Origin: Adineta vaga
Lineage: Eukaryota > Rotifera
Length of the DNA stretch: 64,000 nt
Direction of reading: 5' to 3'
NCBI GenBank assembly: GCA_021613535.1
Contig: CP075495.1
Span: 12,772,001-12,836,000 of the forward strand
How positions within the stretch are numbered: the first letter of the stretch is position 1; every line of letters starts with the position of its first letter. Positions 13,374 through 25,798 of the stretch are shown here, piece after piece. The position numbers were made by a program, and so were the translations under genes. Under the pieces are notes generated by a model. The model was given only the letters and a program-made list of their open reading frames with translations, made no database searches and had not been told where the DNA came from.

Positions 13374-13948
13374 CAAATACAGTTACTACTATAAACTGTT
13401 TATAAACACGACTGATGGATGAATTCGTGCACGCGCAAACTGAAAATAACTGATAGAAAAAAAAAACATCACTCTATATATTAATCAGTCAAACTACTAA
13501 AACAAACGCTAAAGAAAAAAAAAGAAGAAGAAGAAGAAGAACTGAAAATGATTCTCTGAAATAATATCTGACGTTGCAAACAACGAAGAAGAAAAGACAA
13601 TCACTATGACTTAAGTAATTTTTTGTTTGATCGTTAAGAATACAAACAAAAAAACAGAAGAAGAAAAAATAGAAGAAAACATGATTCATAATACTTATGA
13701 TGCGATAACGACATCCGAAAAAATAACATAAAGAAGAAATAGAAAATTCACTGATATAAAGAGAGAGAGGAAAATGAAAGATACTTGGTTTTTCATCACT
13801 CGGAACTATTTGCGGCAAAGTATTATAAAAAAAACAACAAAGAACGTCTGCTTGCAAAAAGACCGAAAATTATGTGACAACTGAAATAAAATAGAAACTT
13901 GGTTTGTTTTTTATTTTATTTGAACTATTGGATTGAAAATTTACCTGT
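12781..13948. other. Intergenic, convergent 3' ends of ZDHHC16-like and Nanos
   Basis: About 1.2 kb with no credible coding exon. It contains an AAT microsatellite (about 13338-13370), an AGAAGA tract near 13520-13540 and several A-rich stretches. A short GC-rich patch (CTCGCCGGCAGGTGAG, about 13160) contains an E-box-like CAGGTG; its role is unknown. Confidence 0.5.
13338..13370. repeat. AAT trinucleotide microsatellite
   Basis: About eleven AAT units in the intergenic region between the ZDHHC16-like gene and Nanos. Confidence 0.8.
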
Positions 13949-16176
13949 TTATAAATTACTACCAGGCCATCCATTAGCTAGTGCGGGCCAAAGAGACGCA
14001 GGACTACCGGATGGTGAATTACTACCAATTGGACCGAAAATTGCAGGCATTGTTCCTGTTAAATTATCATCAAGACCAAATGTTTGCATACATTGTGTAC
14101 GAATCATTTTTTCGTATGGAGTTGCAACATGTCTATTATTATCATCACCAGCTGCTTGACAATATTTAATTGTATGAGCTAGTTAAAAATATATTGATAT
14201 TTATTAAAGAATGATTGAGAATAGAATTACCTTGAGCACCGGTTGCACCACAGATTGGACATTGGTAAGCACGTAAAATCGGACAGGTAACATTACCAAC
14301 GGAATCTTTTAATGAATGACTTGTATAGATTAATTCATTTTCACCATTATTACGACAAAAAACACAAACCTAAACAAAACAACAGTTCAAATTATGAATT
14401 CAAGAAATGTTCGGATTTTTACTTCTTTTTTCATTCCACATCGTCGTTTCCATCTTGCTTCTCGAATAAGATGTTTTATTATTTCAATATCAATTTTTTC
14501 GGAACGTAGTGGTCGATTATTATTATTAGAGGCGAGAATTTGTTGAGCTGCAGAACTTAACGTGATATTTGCACTAAAAGCAGCCATTTGATGTTGTTGC
14601 TGTTGATTTTGGCGTAACATAGCTGTCATTTCTGCTAAAAGCCAAGCATCATTCGATTGAAATTGGTTCATCATAGATTGAGATGGTTGTTGTTGTTGTT
14701 GTTGTTGTTGCTGCAACGCTTGAGGATGAGAAAGTGGAGGCATGCCAATAGGAAGTAAAGGACGATGCTGTTGTGGTGGTTGTTGCGTTGAAGATTGAGG
14801 ATGTGCAGATGGTGGTGGAGGAGGTAATTGTTGTTGTTGTTGCCATAACGGACGTTGTGTTTGCTGAGGTATGGGTAATAATTGTTGAGCTTGATGCGTA
14901 ACAGGTGATTGTGGATGAAACGGTGATCCATGACCAAATGGTCCGTTCGTTGGTGTTGGATTATTATTCGATTGGAAAAGAGAATTTGTTGGATTCATAC
15001 GTTGTGGAAATGGTGAATTGGTTAGATGAGGTGGTGGAGGTGGTTGAAGCGGTGAAGATTGTTGGAGAGGTTTAAAATTCAGTTGAGGCGTTGAAGGTGC
15101 ATATGAATTACTGTTAATACGCGAACGAGATAAAGATGAAAGTGAAAGTGTATCATCATTCATTGTACCATTAGAATTCATTAATGTAGACCATGATGTT
15201 GAAGCTGGTGCACAAGATGTTGTAAGATTTGATGGCAAACTATCAACAAGATGATCCATATAGGAATACAAATTATTTGGTTCTAAATGCAAAAACAAAA
15301 CGAGACAATTGTTTCGATTAGAATGAAATTATTTATTGTGTGAAAGAAAGCAAACCATTAGTCATTTCAGAATGTTGAATAGTTGAACTTGATTGATGTC
15401 TAGTAGGTGCAGCTGGTGAACTAACAGATGTTATTGTCATTGGAAGATCAAATGCTATAAACATATAAAAATTCATATGAATTGAAAAGATTTGATCTAT
15501 GAAAAGACAAAGATACATACTCGTTGATGACGTAAATGTTGAATCAGATAAACGTCGATGACCAGTTAGATATCGATCAAAACTTGTTGGTGCTAATAAA
15601 TTAGCTGTAGTTGCTGTTTTTGGTGTTACATCGGTTGGACGTGAAAATAACGAATTAGTTGTACGAATTTCATTTGTAGTCGGTCCTAACGACCAATTAC
15701 TACCAGTTATATCTGCACTTCTTGGTGGTGTTAATGGTACATTACTATTATTCAATGTCATTGTTTGAAATGCACTTGTTGCACCACTTAATGAATCAAG
15801 TAAACGACGTGGAATCAGTGGTGTTGGTGGAGGTGTTGCTTCGACAGACATCATTTTCATGGGTGGTGGTTTGAATGCACCTTTATTAAATGCAATAGTG
15901 AGTGATAAATTATATTCATCGAGAGATTTCATATTAGAAATGCTTACCCAAACCCATTCCACTGATTTCATCAATCGATGATGAAGAAAGTGTCGCATTA
16001 CTAGTTGGTGCAGTCGATGAACTATCTTCGTCGTCTTCAACATTATCTTCTTCCCGATAGAACAAATCATCATCTTGTTCTACATCTTCATCAATCGTAC
16101 TAGATAATGGTGAGTATTGATCAACTAAATCAGATTCGTCATTAAGTGAATAACCGCGACCGAGAATTGATTCCAT
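13949..16176 (-). CDS. nanos: Nanos-type RNA-binding zinc-finger protein
   Basis: Six exons: 15948..16176, 15521..15880, 15356..15454, 14423..15282, 14231..14369, 13949..14178 (638 residues, every phase consistent). The first three quarters are disordered: an acidic start, TPPPTPLIP and then a large Pro/Gln-rich exon with poly-Q and poly-P runs. Exons 5-6 encode the Nanos double CCHC finger: CVFCRNNGE, a His in [23 protein letters not shown], and the final His and Cys in AHTIKYC. All eight zinc ligands are present. Nanos proteins work with Pumilio and the CCR4-NOT deadenylase to repress mRNAs in germ cells. A phase-1 intron splits the second finger. About 70 residues follow the finger. The closest paralogue class cannot be judged. 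Confidence 0.95.
14686..14716. repeat. CAG/CAA (poly-glutamine) repeat in Nanos exon 4
   Basis: A run of about ten GTT/TTG triplets on the plus strand encodes a poly-Gln tract on the minus strand. It is one of several homopolymeric runs in the disordered Nanos region. Confidence 0.8.
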
Positions 16177-18306
16177 TGTTATATTGTTTTATTTTATTTG
16201 ATTCGAATTGTTTTTGATTGTGATTAAATGGATGAATATATTATCAAAGATAAAGAATATTACGATTACAAACACACACACATACACTTTCTTTCTCTCT
16301 AAAATACACAGTGAATTCAGAGATATTTTCGCCAGGCATTTACTTCATCACAAAGAGATCGATTTCGATTCTTCTTCTTTCTCATTTGGTCATGTGACAA
16401 GATTTCTTTCGAAGAAATAACCAGGGAGAGAGCGATAGAGGAAAGAGTGAAGATTTTCTTCTTCTCGCTTTACTAGACGAATATTCGAGACGAAAAGACG
16501 AGAAAAAATTCGTGGAATGTACCTCGAATGAGATATACACATATGTGTATATAGATAACTTACAAGAAGAAAGAAGTTAAAAGCTATTTTAATATGTTGG
16601 ACAAGAAATACCCTGGATATGAAACAAGATGTGAAATATACCAAAAGAAAAATAAGCATTTAAATATGATACAAAATGAAAAGTCATTTGAGTGTATTTG
16701 ATTTAAACATACGATTATGATTTTGACAATAAAGATTCGATAATATCATGTTGAATTATAATTAAAATCGTAAAATTATTTCATAAATTTCAATTATACA
16801 ATTAAGTAATTCTCATTTAGTTTGAGACTTTTCTTTCTATATTGACAATATTAAACAACAAAGCACGTAAAATAACAAATATCCGTAACTTTCACATCTT
16901 TGAACTTGATGTTTTTCGTTGAATCATATCTACAGTTTAACATCTTTTTGGACAATAAATGTACCCTGTTTGTTTCAGATGATTTTATCAATTACTATTC
17001 GATCAACTTCGTCCATATCATCAGCTATTTCATCATACTATCAACACATTCATCTCAAGATAATTAATTCTATTATGATTGTAATATTCAAATAAAATCA
17101 AACAAATAATTAAGATTTTTACCACAATTTAAAATTCTTTTAGTAAGATTGATTAGATGACTGTGTTTCTTCTTTATATACCACATGTGTTCGAAGAAAA
17201 TGAAAGTAATCTTTTCTGATCGACAAGATGTGAACTTTGCTAAAGTGCTAATCGACATAGACATGCTCTTTACCATCTTACAAGTTTATTTTCCTAACAA
17301 TTTGTGTATATACAGAGAGAGAAAAACTTTATAATACTTTTCTGCGAGTAATTTAATAATCATTCATTTGTATACATATAGATTATTTCTTTTAAAAAAC
17401 CTTTTCTTTCTCTTCATCTGTTATATGTAACTGATCCTTTCCTTGCAAGAACTAATTATCTCATTTGTTTGTTTGACTAATAAGTAGAACATAAAAACGA
17501 AAAGCTCATTTTTGTCTTTGTACACATATGTGTGGATGTGTGTGTTAAACGAATATTATTCATTAAAAACTTCGAAAAAAAAAATCAATTTTCTTGTCGT
17601 TCTGTAGTATATAATTGTAACAGTTCATCTAGCAGATATGTATTCATTTCTATTGAACAGACAAGAACAATAACAACGAAAAACAACAACAACATTAAAA
17701 TCAATAGGAAGAAGTTCATCATTGAACAAACTATATGCAAATGACGAACGAACGATACAGATAAGAGATATTATCTTGGCATTTCTTAATTTTATGCAGC
17801 ATCAACTTTTTATTTGCTTGTTGTTTTGAGAAACAAAAAAGACGAGTTTGTTATTTCTTCTAACTAACTGATCTTTTGCCGCGTCAAAGCAGAAATAGGA
17901 AAAGAAAAGATCTCTTCCTGTATCCATCCATTTGGGAATTGTTCGAAAACATAACAATCGATATACGTTTTCTTAATTTAAGCTTTCATATTCAAGTTAA
18001 AGAAAAGATAATAAACGATTTGTTCATCAAGTTAGATGAAAGTACAAGAGGTGGAGATTTTCAATTGACTAAGTTTTAGCGTACTTAGCTCGTTTGTGTT
18101 GATCGATGAAGACAAATCATCTTGATGCCTGCCTTCATAGAAGGACGAGATAGGAGTGGAAGTTTCATCTCTTTGTATAATAAATGAGCCGTTGACATAC
18201 GTGCGTGCGCACAAGATATCAACGACAATCATTCTAATTGCCCTTTGCTCGTGCAAAAATCAAGTTAGAAAGAATATTTCGTTGTTGCTTTTCTTTCTAT
18301 CACACT

Positions 18307-18343
<37 letters not shown>

Positions 18344-18969
18344 CGTTCATCATCAATAGTACAGATGCATACCGCAAGATAAAATTTTGTTACTTTAGTT
18401 GATTTTTGTTTTTCGTCATCTGTTGTTTATACTCACTTTATTTTCTCACGTAAATAAGAAGAAGAAGAAAAAGGAGAAGAAGTTTTCTTGTTCACATACT
18501 GGATCAAACGAAGAGAACATACATATATATGGATAGAGTATCTTTCTTGTACATATGGACCAATCGGCAAATTTACGCACTTCGACCATGTATCTATCTG
18601 GCAGCCAGCCGAAGGGAAAAGAAAATCGACGAGCAAGAAATGAAGGAGAGGGGAAGAGAGAGAGAGAAAAAAAGGCAAGAATAAGAGTAGTGCCATTAAT
18701 CTTCTTCTTTGCCGACAACGACACAGTACATTCTATTTCTTTATTCGAATGGTATTGCCTCTCTTTTCCTTCTCTTTTTCTCTCTCAACTACGACGGTGG
18801 CTTACATTCGGTTCTGCAGATAACTGATTAATAAAATTAGAGCCGTGTGCATACAGATTACATTGCCGGTCGAAAATTCAGTTAGAGGAAAAAAAACGGT
18901 TCAAATATATTGAATTAACACCTTGCCTTCAATTGACAATTAGTCCCAATTCACAGCCATCAATTTACT
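16177..18969. other. 2.8-kb head-to-head intergenic region, Nanos / Alx-like
   Basis: No coding exon was found on either strand. It should contain both promoters and perhaps enhancers for the homeobox gene. A CT dinucleotide run lies at about 18311-18339, AC-rich sequence at about 16270-16290, and GA/AG-rich sequence at 18640-18680. Several open frames of 60-90 codons overlap one another on both strands and look like chance. Confidence 0.5.
18311..18339. repeat. CT dinucleotide microsatellite
   Basis: About fourteen CT units upstream of the Alx-like gene. Such polypyrimidine runs are common in this window. Confidence 0.75.
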
Positions 18970-20826
18970 ATGATGCATCATCCTCATTCAGGTAATTTTC
19001 TTAATTTTTCTTTCCTCTTTATCTTTATTTCATTTATCCAAACAAAGAAAAATTGACTTGATTATCTTCATTGAAAATGAATTATATCATTAACTATATA
19101 TCACATTGCGAACGTTTTACCATGTATACATACATATCAGAGAAGATTGATTCTTTTCTTTCTTTTTTTTTGTGCTGGCTTGATGTGGCTTCTTCGAAGA
19201 TGATTGAGTTGTTATTACTCAGCAGGTATATCAAGCGTATGTGCGTGCCTCCACGCCTATTGCAAGAGAATAAGAGATAAGCAGACAGATCGAACGTGAT
19301 TATTGCTACTGATTTCATTTCCGTTCATTCCTTCGGGAAAAAAATTACGTTCGAAATCAAGACTTTTCGAAAGATAAGAACTCATGAATGAAGAAGATGA
19401 AATTTGAATCATTCTTCTTTTTTTTTCAGAATCACCATGTTTAGAATCGAGCAAGAAATTATGTCTTCAACATAATAATACGAATAGTGGTTCATCATCT
19501 GATGAAGGTGATGCGACAAATGATTCAAATGGTAATGATACAAAACGAAAAAAACGACGTAATCGTACAACATTTACATCATTTCAATTGGAAGAAATGG
19601 AACGTGTTTTTCAAAAGACTCATTATCCAGATGTTTATGTTCGTGAACAACTGGCTCTACGATGTGATTTGACAGAAGCAAGAGTACAGGTATGTCGAAC
19701 ATCAAATGAAAATATATCATATTCACAAACACATCTGGTAATGATTCGAATATTTCTTTTCTTCTCTCTTCGCATGATGGCCAATCAGAAGAAGAAAAAA
19801 ACAAAAGAAATCTTCTCTTGCCTTTATTTTCTTTCTATTTCGCAGTGGATACTTTAGAAGACAACCATAGAATACGAATGTCAAAGGTCTATTAAACATG
19901 TCAATAAAGATAACTTTATTTAGTAGAGAAGAAAAAAAGAAAGTTATTCTATCAATTCTAAAATAACAATATGTGTTCGTATAGATCGGATAATGAGTCT
20001 GTTGATAGATAATGATAAAGGACCAATCAAAAAATAACAATAGATAGATGATGATTACAAGAATACTATATGGAAGACATTTCTTTTTTGCTTCTTCAAA
20101 GAAATTCTAGTAGTAACCAAATATTTCTTTTAGTTTGTGAGATAGAAAGAATATTATTGCATCGAATGATATAGATTCAATAACTGTATTTGGACGAATA
20201 AAAGAAATTGACTAAAAACAATTTTCGCTATAGGTTTGGTTTCAAAATCGACGTGCAAAATGGCGTAAACGTGAACGATATACAAATACACCTCAAATAC
20301 GTTCATTAACGGTACCAACAACAAATCCCTATGATATTTCATTAATCTCAGCTGCAAGTGGTCAATATCCATCCGTATGAATACAATCAATCAATTATTT
20401 GACATTATAATAATCTATTGAATCGTTTCATTTTTTTTCTTCCTCTAGTTAGCAAGCAGTAATGGTTGGTGTTCGTCATCTACAGGACCTTTAGGTCATG
20501 TTTCTCTTCGTGATCATCATCATCATCATCATCAACAACAACAACAGCAGCAACAGCAACAGCAACAACAATCTCCACAAACAGCTTCATCATGTCAAAA
20601 CCTCTCATCATCTCCGTCCATGATGATGTCAAGTGCAATACCAAATTTTATGGGTATGCCTTATGCATTTCCACCGCCTCCACCACAACAAACATCACAT
20701 CCAACCAATAATTTCAATCCATGTCCATATACTGGTTATAATCTCAATCCTGATCATCGTAGTACCTCGATTGCTGCATTACGTCTTAAAGCTCGTGAAC
20801 ATAGTGTAGCACTTGGTGGCATGTAA
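18970..20826 (+). CDS. Alx: Paired-class homeodomain transcription factor, Alx/aristaless-like
   Basis: Four exons: 18970..18991, 19430..19689, 20234..20374, 20449..20826 (266 residues). The homeodomain runs from [20 protein letters not shown] through [16 protein letters not shown] to [15 protein letters not shown], with Gln at homeodomain position 50. The pattern [18 protein letters not shown] and DLTEARVQ is closest to Alx1/3/4. The C-terminus ends with an OAR motif ([20 protein letters not shown]), another paired-like hallmark. There is no paired domain. The exon 2-3 junction splits the homeodomain between Gln and Val of VQ|VW, the ancient intron position of this class. His and Gln runs lie before the OAR motif. 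Exon 1 codes only for MMHHPHS, so the start is a reasonable but not certain choice. Confidence 0.9.
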
Positions 20827-22345
20827 ATATCGATACATTTCTTTTGTTCTTATGTTTGTTGCGTCATTCTATGTCAGTGGAACAGTGGTGGATTGTCTCT
20901 GTGTGTTCGTATGTATTTGTTTGTGTGTGTGTGTGTGTGTATTTAAAGAGAACAAAAAAAGGCGAAAAAAATAATCAACAGATGTTCTAAGTTTTGCTTA
21001 TCTATCGGCTACCTGAAAGAAGAAAATGTAAAAGAAAGACAAGATTCTTTTCTCATGGGTTCTAATGTCTTCGTCAAGTGTTCAATTCAATGGGCAATTA
21101 TCTCGAAACAAGTAAAATTGGATGATGATATTGATGATCGATGATAAATTGACTCTTTTCTTTTCTTTTATTCTATAAAGAAAGAATATCAGACAAGTTC
21201 AAAGTCATTCTACTTTCTTTATTATATATTTGATTGTATACTTTAGACAATCGAGTGATTGAAGTCAATCATCAATGATGATGATGATGATGGTTAATTG
21301 TTCACTGATAGGATCATCATCATCATCAACAACATCTATTCCCACTAGACAAACATGTCCACATCCCAGTCGTGTGGCGTACGCCTGTATTATACATTGA
21401 GATATACTATGAACAGCAATAGAACAGCATTGTTCACACGTTTGTTTCTTGAAAGAAAACAAAACACATGAACGAACAGAGAAGTAACAAGCAGACATGC
21501 TGAGCATGCCGTCGTTTGTCTGATGATATTTGAAGGTTGATACGCTCTATAAGATGTATATATCAAAATGAAGAAGTCAAGACAAGACAAGAGAAGACAC
21601 TTGGAGCATGGCGGGTGGTTTATCAAATTCATGAGGCTACTTATCAAAAGGTTCAACAATAATGAATATATACGAAAATCTGTTTTTACTATTGATACAG
21701 TTATTCTAAAATGACAAGAGAATATATTCATATTGATGATCATAAAAAAAATGGTTTGAAAAACTATTCACAGATGAATATTTTTAGTTTTAATATATGA
21801 TTTCTTCAGTTTTCTATTCTCTATATTTATCAAGTATTAGACAATGATTATGAAAAACATTCTTTATCCTTATTCGAATGCAGTAGAATAGGAATGCCTA
21901 GAGATTAAGAACAAGTACTATTAAAGTATTCATGAAGAAATGATGAATAATCTATGTCCCAATAGGTTATGATGTTCTCTTGTTTCAAATATAATAACAA
22001 AAACAGTTTTGTAGCACTCGATTGCCTCGAATGACACGAACGTGCTTATGTATATTGATTGATAAAAAAAACATGTAAAAAAGGATACATACCGTAGTTA
22101 AATTGAATATCATGCATAAAATATGCAAGCGCTGTCGTTTTTTTTAAGCTGACCTTAAATAAAAACATAGATCTTCGCCTTTTGTCAAAAAAGTATAGTA
22201 GATATTTTAATTCACAATATATCATACATGAGAAAAAAGGCCTACTCAGTAACTTATTTAAATCTAATCAGTTGATTTTTCTATTTGTTTATAATAATAA
22301 TGATAATAATAATAATGTTTTCAGAAGTATTTTATTGTGTTGCAG
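20827..22345. other. Intergenic region downstream of Alx-like gene
   Basis: About 1.5 kb without a supported gene. It has a TG repeat at about 20920-20940, GAT/CAT repeats at 21273-21330, and a TAA/ATA-rich stretch at 22290-22318 just before the TMEM144-like start. Minus-strand open stretches at 21265-21743 have no splice signals or family resemblance. Confidence 0.45.
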
Positions 22346-23637
22346 ATGACTACAGTATTCTTCGATAATGCGACTGATTTAACTCCGATTATAATAGATA
22401 TTGTACCATCAACAATAAGTGTATTTACTACAAATTTATCTTTGAATGCAATACAAATTTTGATGAATGGAAATACAACAGCAGCTGTAACTGCCGCTAC
22501 TACTGCTAGTGAATCTGTACCAATATGGATTGGTTTTCTCGGATGTTTAGTGGCATCGATTTTTTTCGGATCAAATTTTGTTCCGGTAAAACAATTCTCT
22601 GCGGGGGATGGAGTATTTTTTCAATTTGTTTTTTGCGTTGCTGTCTATATGGTTGGCCTCATTGTTGATCTTATTTTAAAGAATGATCATTGGTATCCAT
22701 TAGTACTGATTGGAGGTAGATGAAAACTTTTTCTTTATTATTTATCATTGGAATTGAAATCTTTTTAGGTACCTTATGGACAACAGGAAATCTTGTAACA
22801 GTATTTTGTATAAAAACGTGTGGTCTTACAGTTGGCCTACTTATTTGGGGAACGACAAGTTTAATTATGGGTTGGGCAGGTGGTCGATTTGGTATATTTG
22901 ATATTAATCCGCAAGTTCCATCTACAACAGCAAAATTAATTATGAATTATGCATCAGTAGTCTTAGCTGCGATCAGTGCAATTTTCTTTCTATTTATTAA
23001 ATCAACTAATACACCACGTGCTGTACCACGTGTTGAAATGATCAATGGAGAACAAGCATCTGTAGATATCGTGAAAATCGAAAATATCCCTGTTGAAACA
23101 GAAGAAATTCTCGATACTGATTTTCCCTTTTTGAATAAAATCAGTAATCCTATTCAAAAACTTTTAGGATATATTTTAGCTGCTTTAGCTGGTATATTCT
23201 ATGGTTTAATGTTTATTCCCGATCAATATATTCGCGATCATCCTGAAAAATTCATGTATAAAAACGAAAAACCACCTAATAATGGTCTCTATTACATTAG
23301 TTCACAATATGCTGGCATACTTTTTTCATCTACTATTTATTTCATCATATATGCAGTATTGAAACGAAATCGGCCAACTATTAATGCATCTATTGCCCTA
23401 CCAGCTATGATGAGTGGTTTTATGTGGGCAGTAGCAAACATTGGATTTATTGTTGCTATTAGTTCATTGAAAAGTGCAGTAGCTTATCCAATAGTCAGTG
23501 TTCTACCAGGTATTGTTACGAGCTTATGGTCATTATTTTGGTTTCGAGAAATTCAAGGAAAAAGAAATTATATATTTCTTGCGATTGGCATGGTTGTACG
23601 TTGTATTGCTGCACTTCTTAGTGGTCTTTCGGCTTGA
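22346..23637 (+). CDS. TMEM144: TMEM144-family multi-pass membrane transporter
   Basis: Two exons, 22346..22715 and 22769..23637 (412 residues). A Thr/Asn-rich N-terminus with potential glycosylation sites is followed by about ten membrane segments. Family landmarks include GFLGCLVASIFFGSNFVPVK near the first span, LWTTGNLVTVFCIKTCGL, GLMFIPDQYI and the last spans with SVLPGIVTSLWSLFWFREI. TMEM144 belongs to the drug/metabolite transporter fold and is predicted to carry carbohydrate or nucleotide-sugar-like substrates; the substrate is unknown. The ATG directly abuts a GTGTTGCAG splice acceptor. The upstream piece is therefore non-coding, either a 5'-UTR exon or a trans-spliced leader. Confidence 0.88.
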
Positions 23638-23825
23638 TCAAAAAAATTACCTATGAATTCTGTTTTATGACGAAGAATACGTTTTTCTTTTCTTTTTTTA
23701 ATTAATTTTTTGAAGTAATAGAAAATAAAAAGGTAACATTAAATATCAAGATTAATCCATGAATGATAGTTTTGTTAAATGACTGAATTTTGCTTTGTAT
23801 CAAAAGAAGAATATATAGATTAAAA

Positions 23826-25474
23826 TTAACTCGATGTTGTTTCATTCGTATTTTCTTTATTTGTTTTATCCTCTGAACTTGGTACTTGAACATTTGTCTA
23901 AAGAAGAATGAAATCGAGAAAATATATTTGATTTCGAATAGAAAATCAACTCTACTTTTTCGCTATCTTTCGCCATTTTAGCAAAGATTTTTGCATACAA
24001 TTGTTTTTCTTGTTGTTGATAAGCTTTCAAATGTTCACGACAAGTTTGAATATGTTGATTAGCTGCTGTATTTGATGGATTTAATTTCAATACTTGTTGA
24101 AAATCTTTTATTGCTTCTTCATATCGATTCATTGCTATTTGACTTTGTCCACGACGAAAGAGACATTTTTCATTTTTCGAATCTAATTCCAGTGCTGCAT
24201 CACATGCTCGAATACATTCAGCATGTTGATTTAATTTCAAATGGCATAAACCCATATTGGAATTAGCTGTTAATTTTAATTCATGTGCTTTCTTTTTATC
24301 ACTATCGCTTTCATAGTTTCCTGATTTAAGATATTCAGTGATAGTTTTATATTTTTTACAGGCAACATAATAATGACCATCCTAAAAGAAACAAATTCAT
24401 TTTAAAAAAAAGAAACATCCAAATAGATGAATTACTTTGAACAATTCACCAGCACGTTTTTTTAATTTTTCGGATTCTTCAAGTTTATCCGCCTCGCTCA
24501 TGGAATATTTATCAACACCCTAAAATATGTGTAAAATTTACTTTTTAAGTTAGATAAAATTTCTTTTAGGCAAACTTTTTCAAAATTAAGTAATGTTACG
24601 ATATATTCGACTTGAGCATTTTTCGGAATATTAAATTTATCCGAACCAAATAGTGCTTTAGATTTTAATTTTAATTGACAATGTTCACCTTTTGTCATTC
24701 GTGTGATAGCATATTCAAGCCTAAAGAGAAACTTATAGGTAAAAGAATTTTAGAACTAGGAAATTACAGACCCTTCAAGAATATTTTTTAAAAAACCTTC
24801 ACCAATTGTAAATTTTACTGTTCGTTCATCGAAAACATGACCCTCATGAGTACCTTTGAGTGTTACTTCAACAGGACTACCATCACTTGGTTTGGCCCAT
24901 CCTTCTCCTCGTTTATAAATTCGTCGTAAAATACTCTGATCTTTTCCATCACTAATATCATCACCTAAATTATAATGAAATCAATTTTGTTTGTTTTCAG
25001 TTCAAACTCTTCGAAGAAGAAGAAAAAGAACAATCATACCAATGAAATCAAAGAGTTCAACTTCAAATATTAATGTCGCATCCGGTCCGATTTTATCTCC
25101 TGAACCAGTTTCACCATATGCATATTCAGGTTTACATACTAATCGACATATTTCACCACGTTTCATTGTTGCTACACCGATATCCCATGCTTTAATAACA
25201 GCACCTTTACCAATTTCAAATTCAAATTTTTGATTTCGATCTCGACTACTATCAAATTTTGTTCCATCCAATAAAGTACCAACATAATGTACGAAGACTT
25301 TATCATTTGGTAATGGTTGATCATCACCAAAACCTTCTTTGATAATTTCTTTTAAAATACCTGTGAAAAGAAATTAATATATTAATTGATGAAGAACGAG
25401 ATAGTAAATGATTACAGACCTCCATCTTTTGATGGGGAAATATCTTCGCCTTTAAATTCACTGTCTGTTGTCAT
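23826..25474 (-). CDS. FKBP4/5-like immunophilin: two FKBP domains plus TPR
   Basis: Seven exons: 25420..25474, 25040..25360, 24772..24964, 24576..24720, 24436..24519, 23956..24381, 23826..23897 (431 residues). FKBP domain 1 (about residues 25-125) keeps the peptidyl-prolyl isomerase pocket: [50 protein letters not shown] domain 2 (about 145-240) is diverged. The C-terminal TPR repeats ([26 protein letters not shown]) should bind the Hsp90 C-terminus. The layout is that of FKBP51/52 cochaperones. The tail ends ENTNETTSS and lacks an obvious calmodulin-binding segment. It is head to head with IFT140, with about 324 bases between start codons. Confidence 0.93.
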
Positions 25475-25798
25475 TTCAATCAGTTGGTAAATTCCTGTAG
25501 AATGAAAATAAAAAGAAATCTTACCTACCAACTTACGTACATTGAATCCTAGAATATTCCATTAGATGTCGCTAAATTAGAAAATTTCACCTATTTCATA
25601 TTGATAATTTTTTCTGAATTTTTAAAAAATTAATTGTTTTTTCATTAAATTTAAGAAAGATATGTTTTTCTACTAAAAATATCAAAATCAACTTAGTTTA
25701 TATTCGTTGTCAAAGAAATGAATAGATCTATGGTAGCATTCTTATTGTAGCTTCAATAATATATCGCGTCAGGTCTTTCTTCTTGGAAAAACTCGAAA
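25475..25798. promoter_or_regulatory. Shared divergent promoter region, FKBP-like / IFT140
   Basis: A 324-base spacer between two divergent start codons must hold both promoters. It is AT-rich with no clear TATA box. GGCAAC at the IFT140 start resembles half an X-box, the RFX site typical of ciliary genes, but no full palindrome is present. Confidence 0.5.

Noticed and set aside
13489-13857. 122-codon minus-strand open stretch (Phe/Leu-rich)
   Set aside because: Encoded by A/G-rich repeats; no signal or motif, convergent intergenic position.
18433-18827. Overlapping 87-92-codon open stretches on both strands
   Set aside because: Driven by GA/CT-rich sequence; no family resemblance or splice partners.
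21265-21743. Minus-strand open stretches downstream of the Alx-like gene
   Set aside because: Low-complexity Asp/Ile and Leu content from GAT repeats; no splice-supported gene model.
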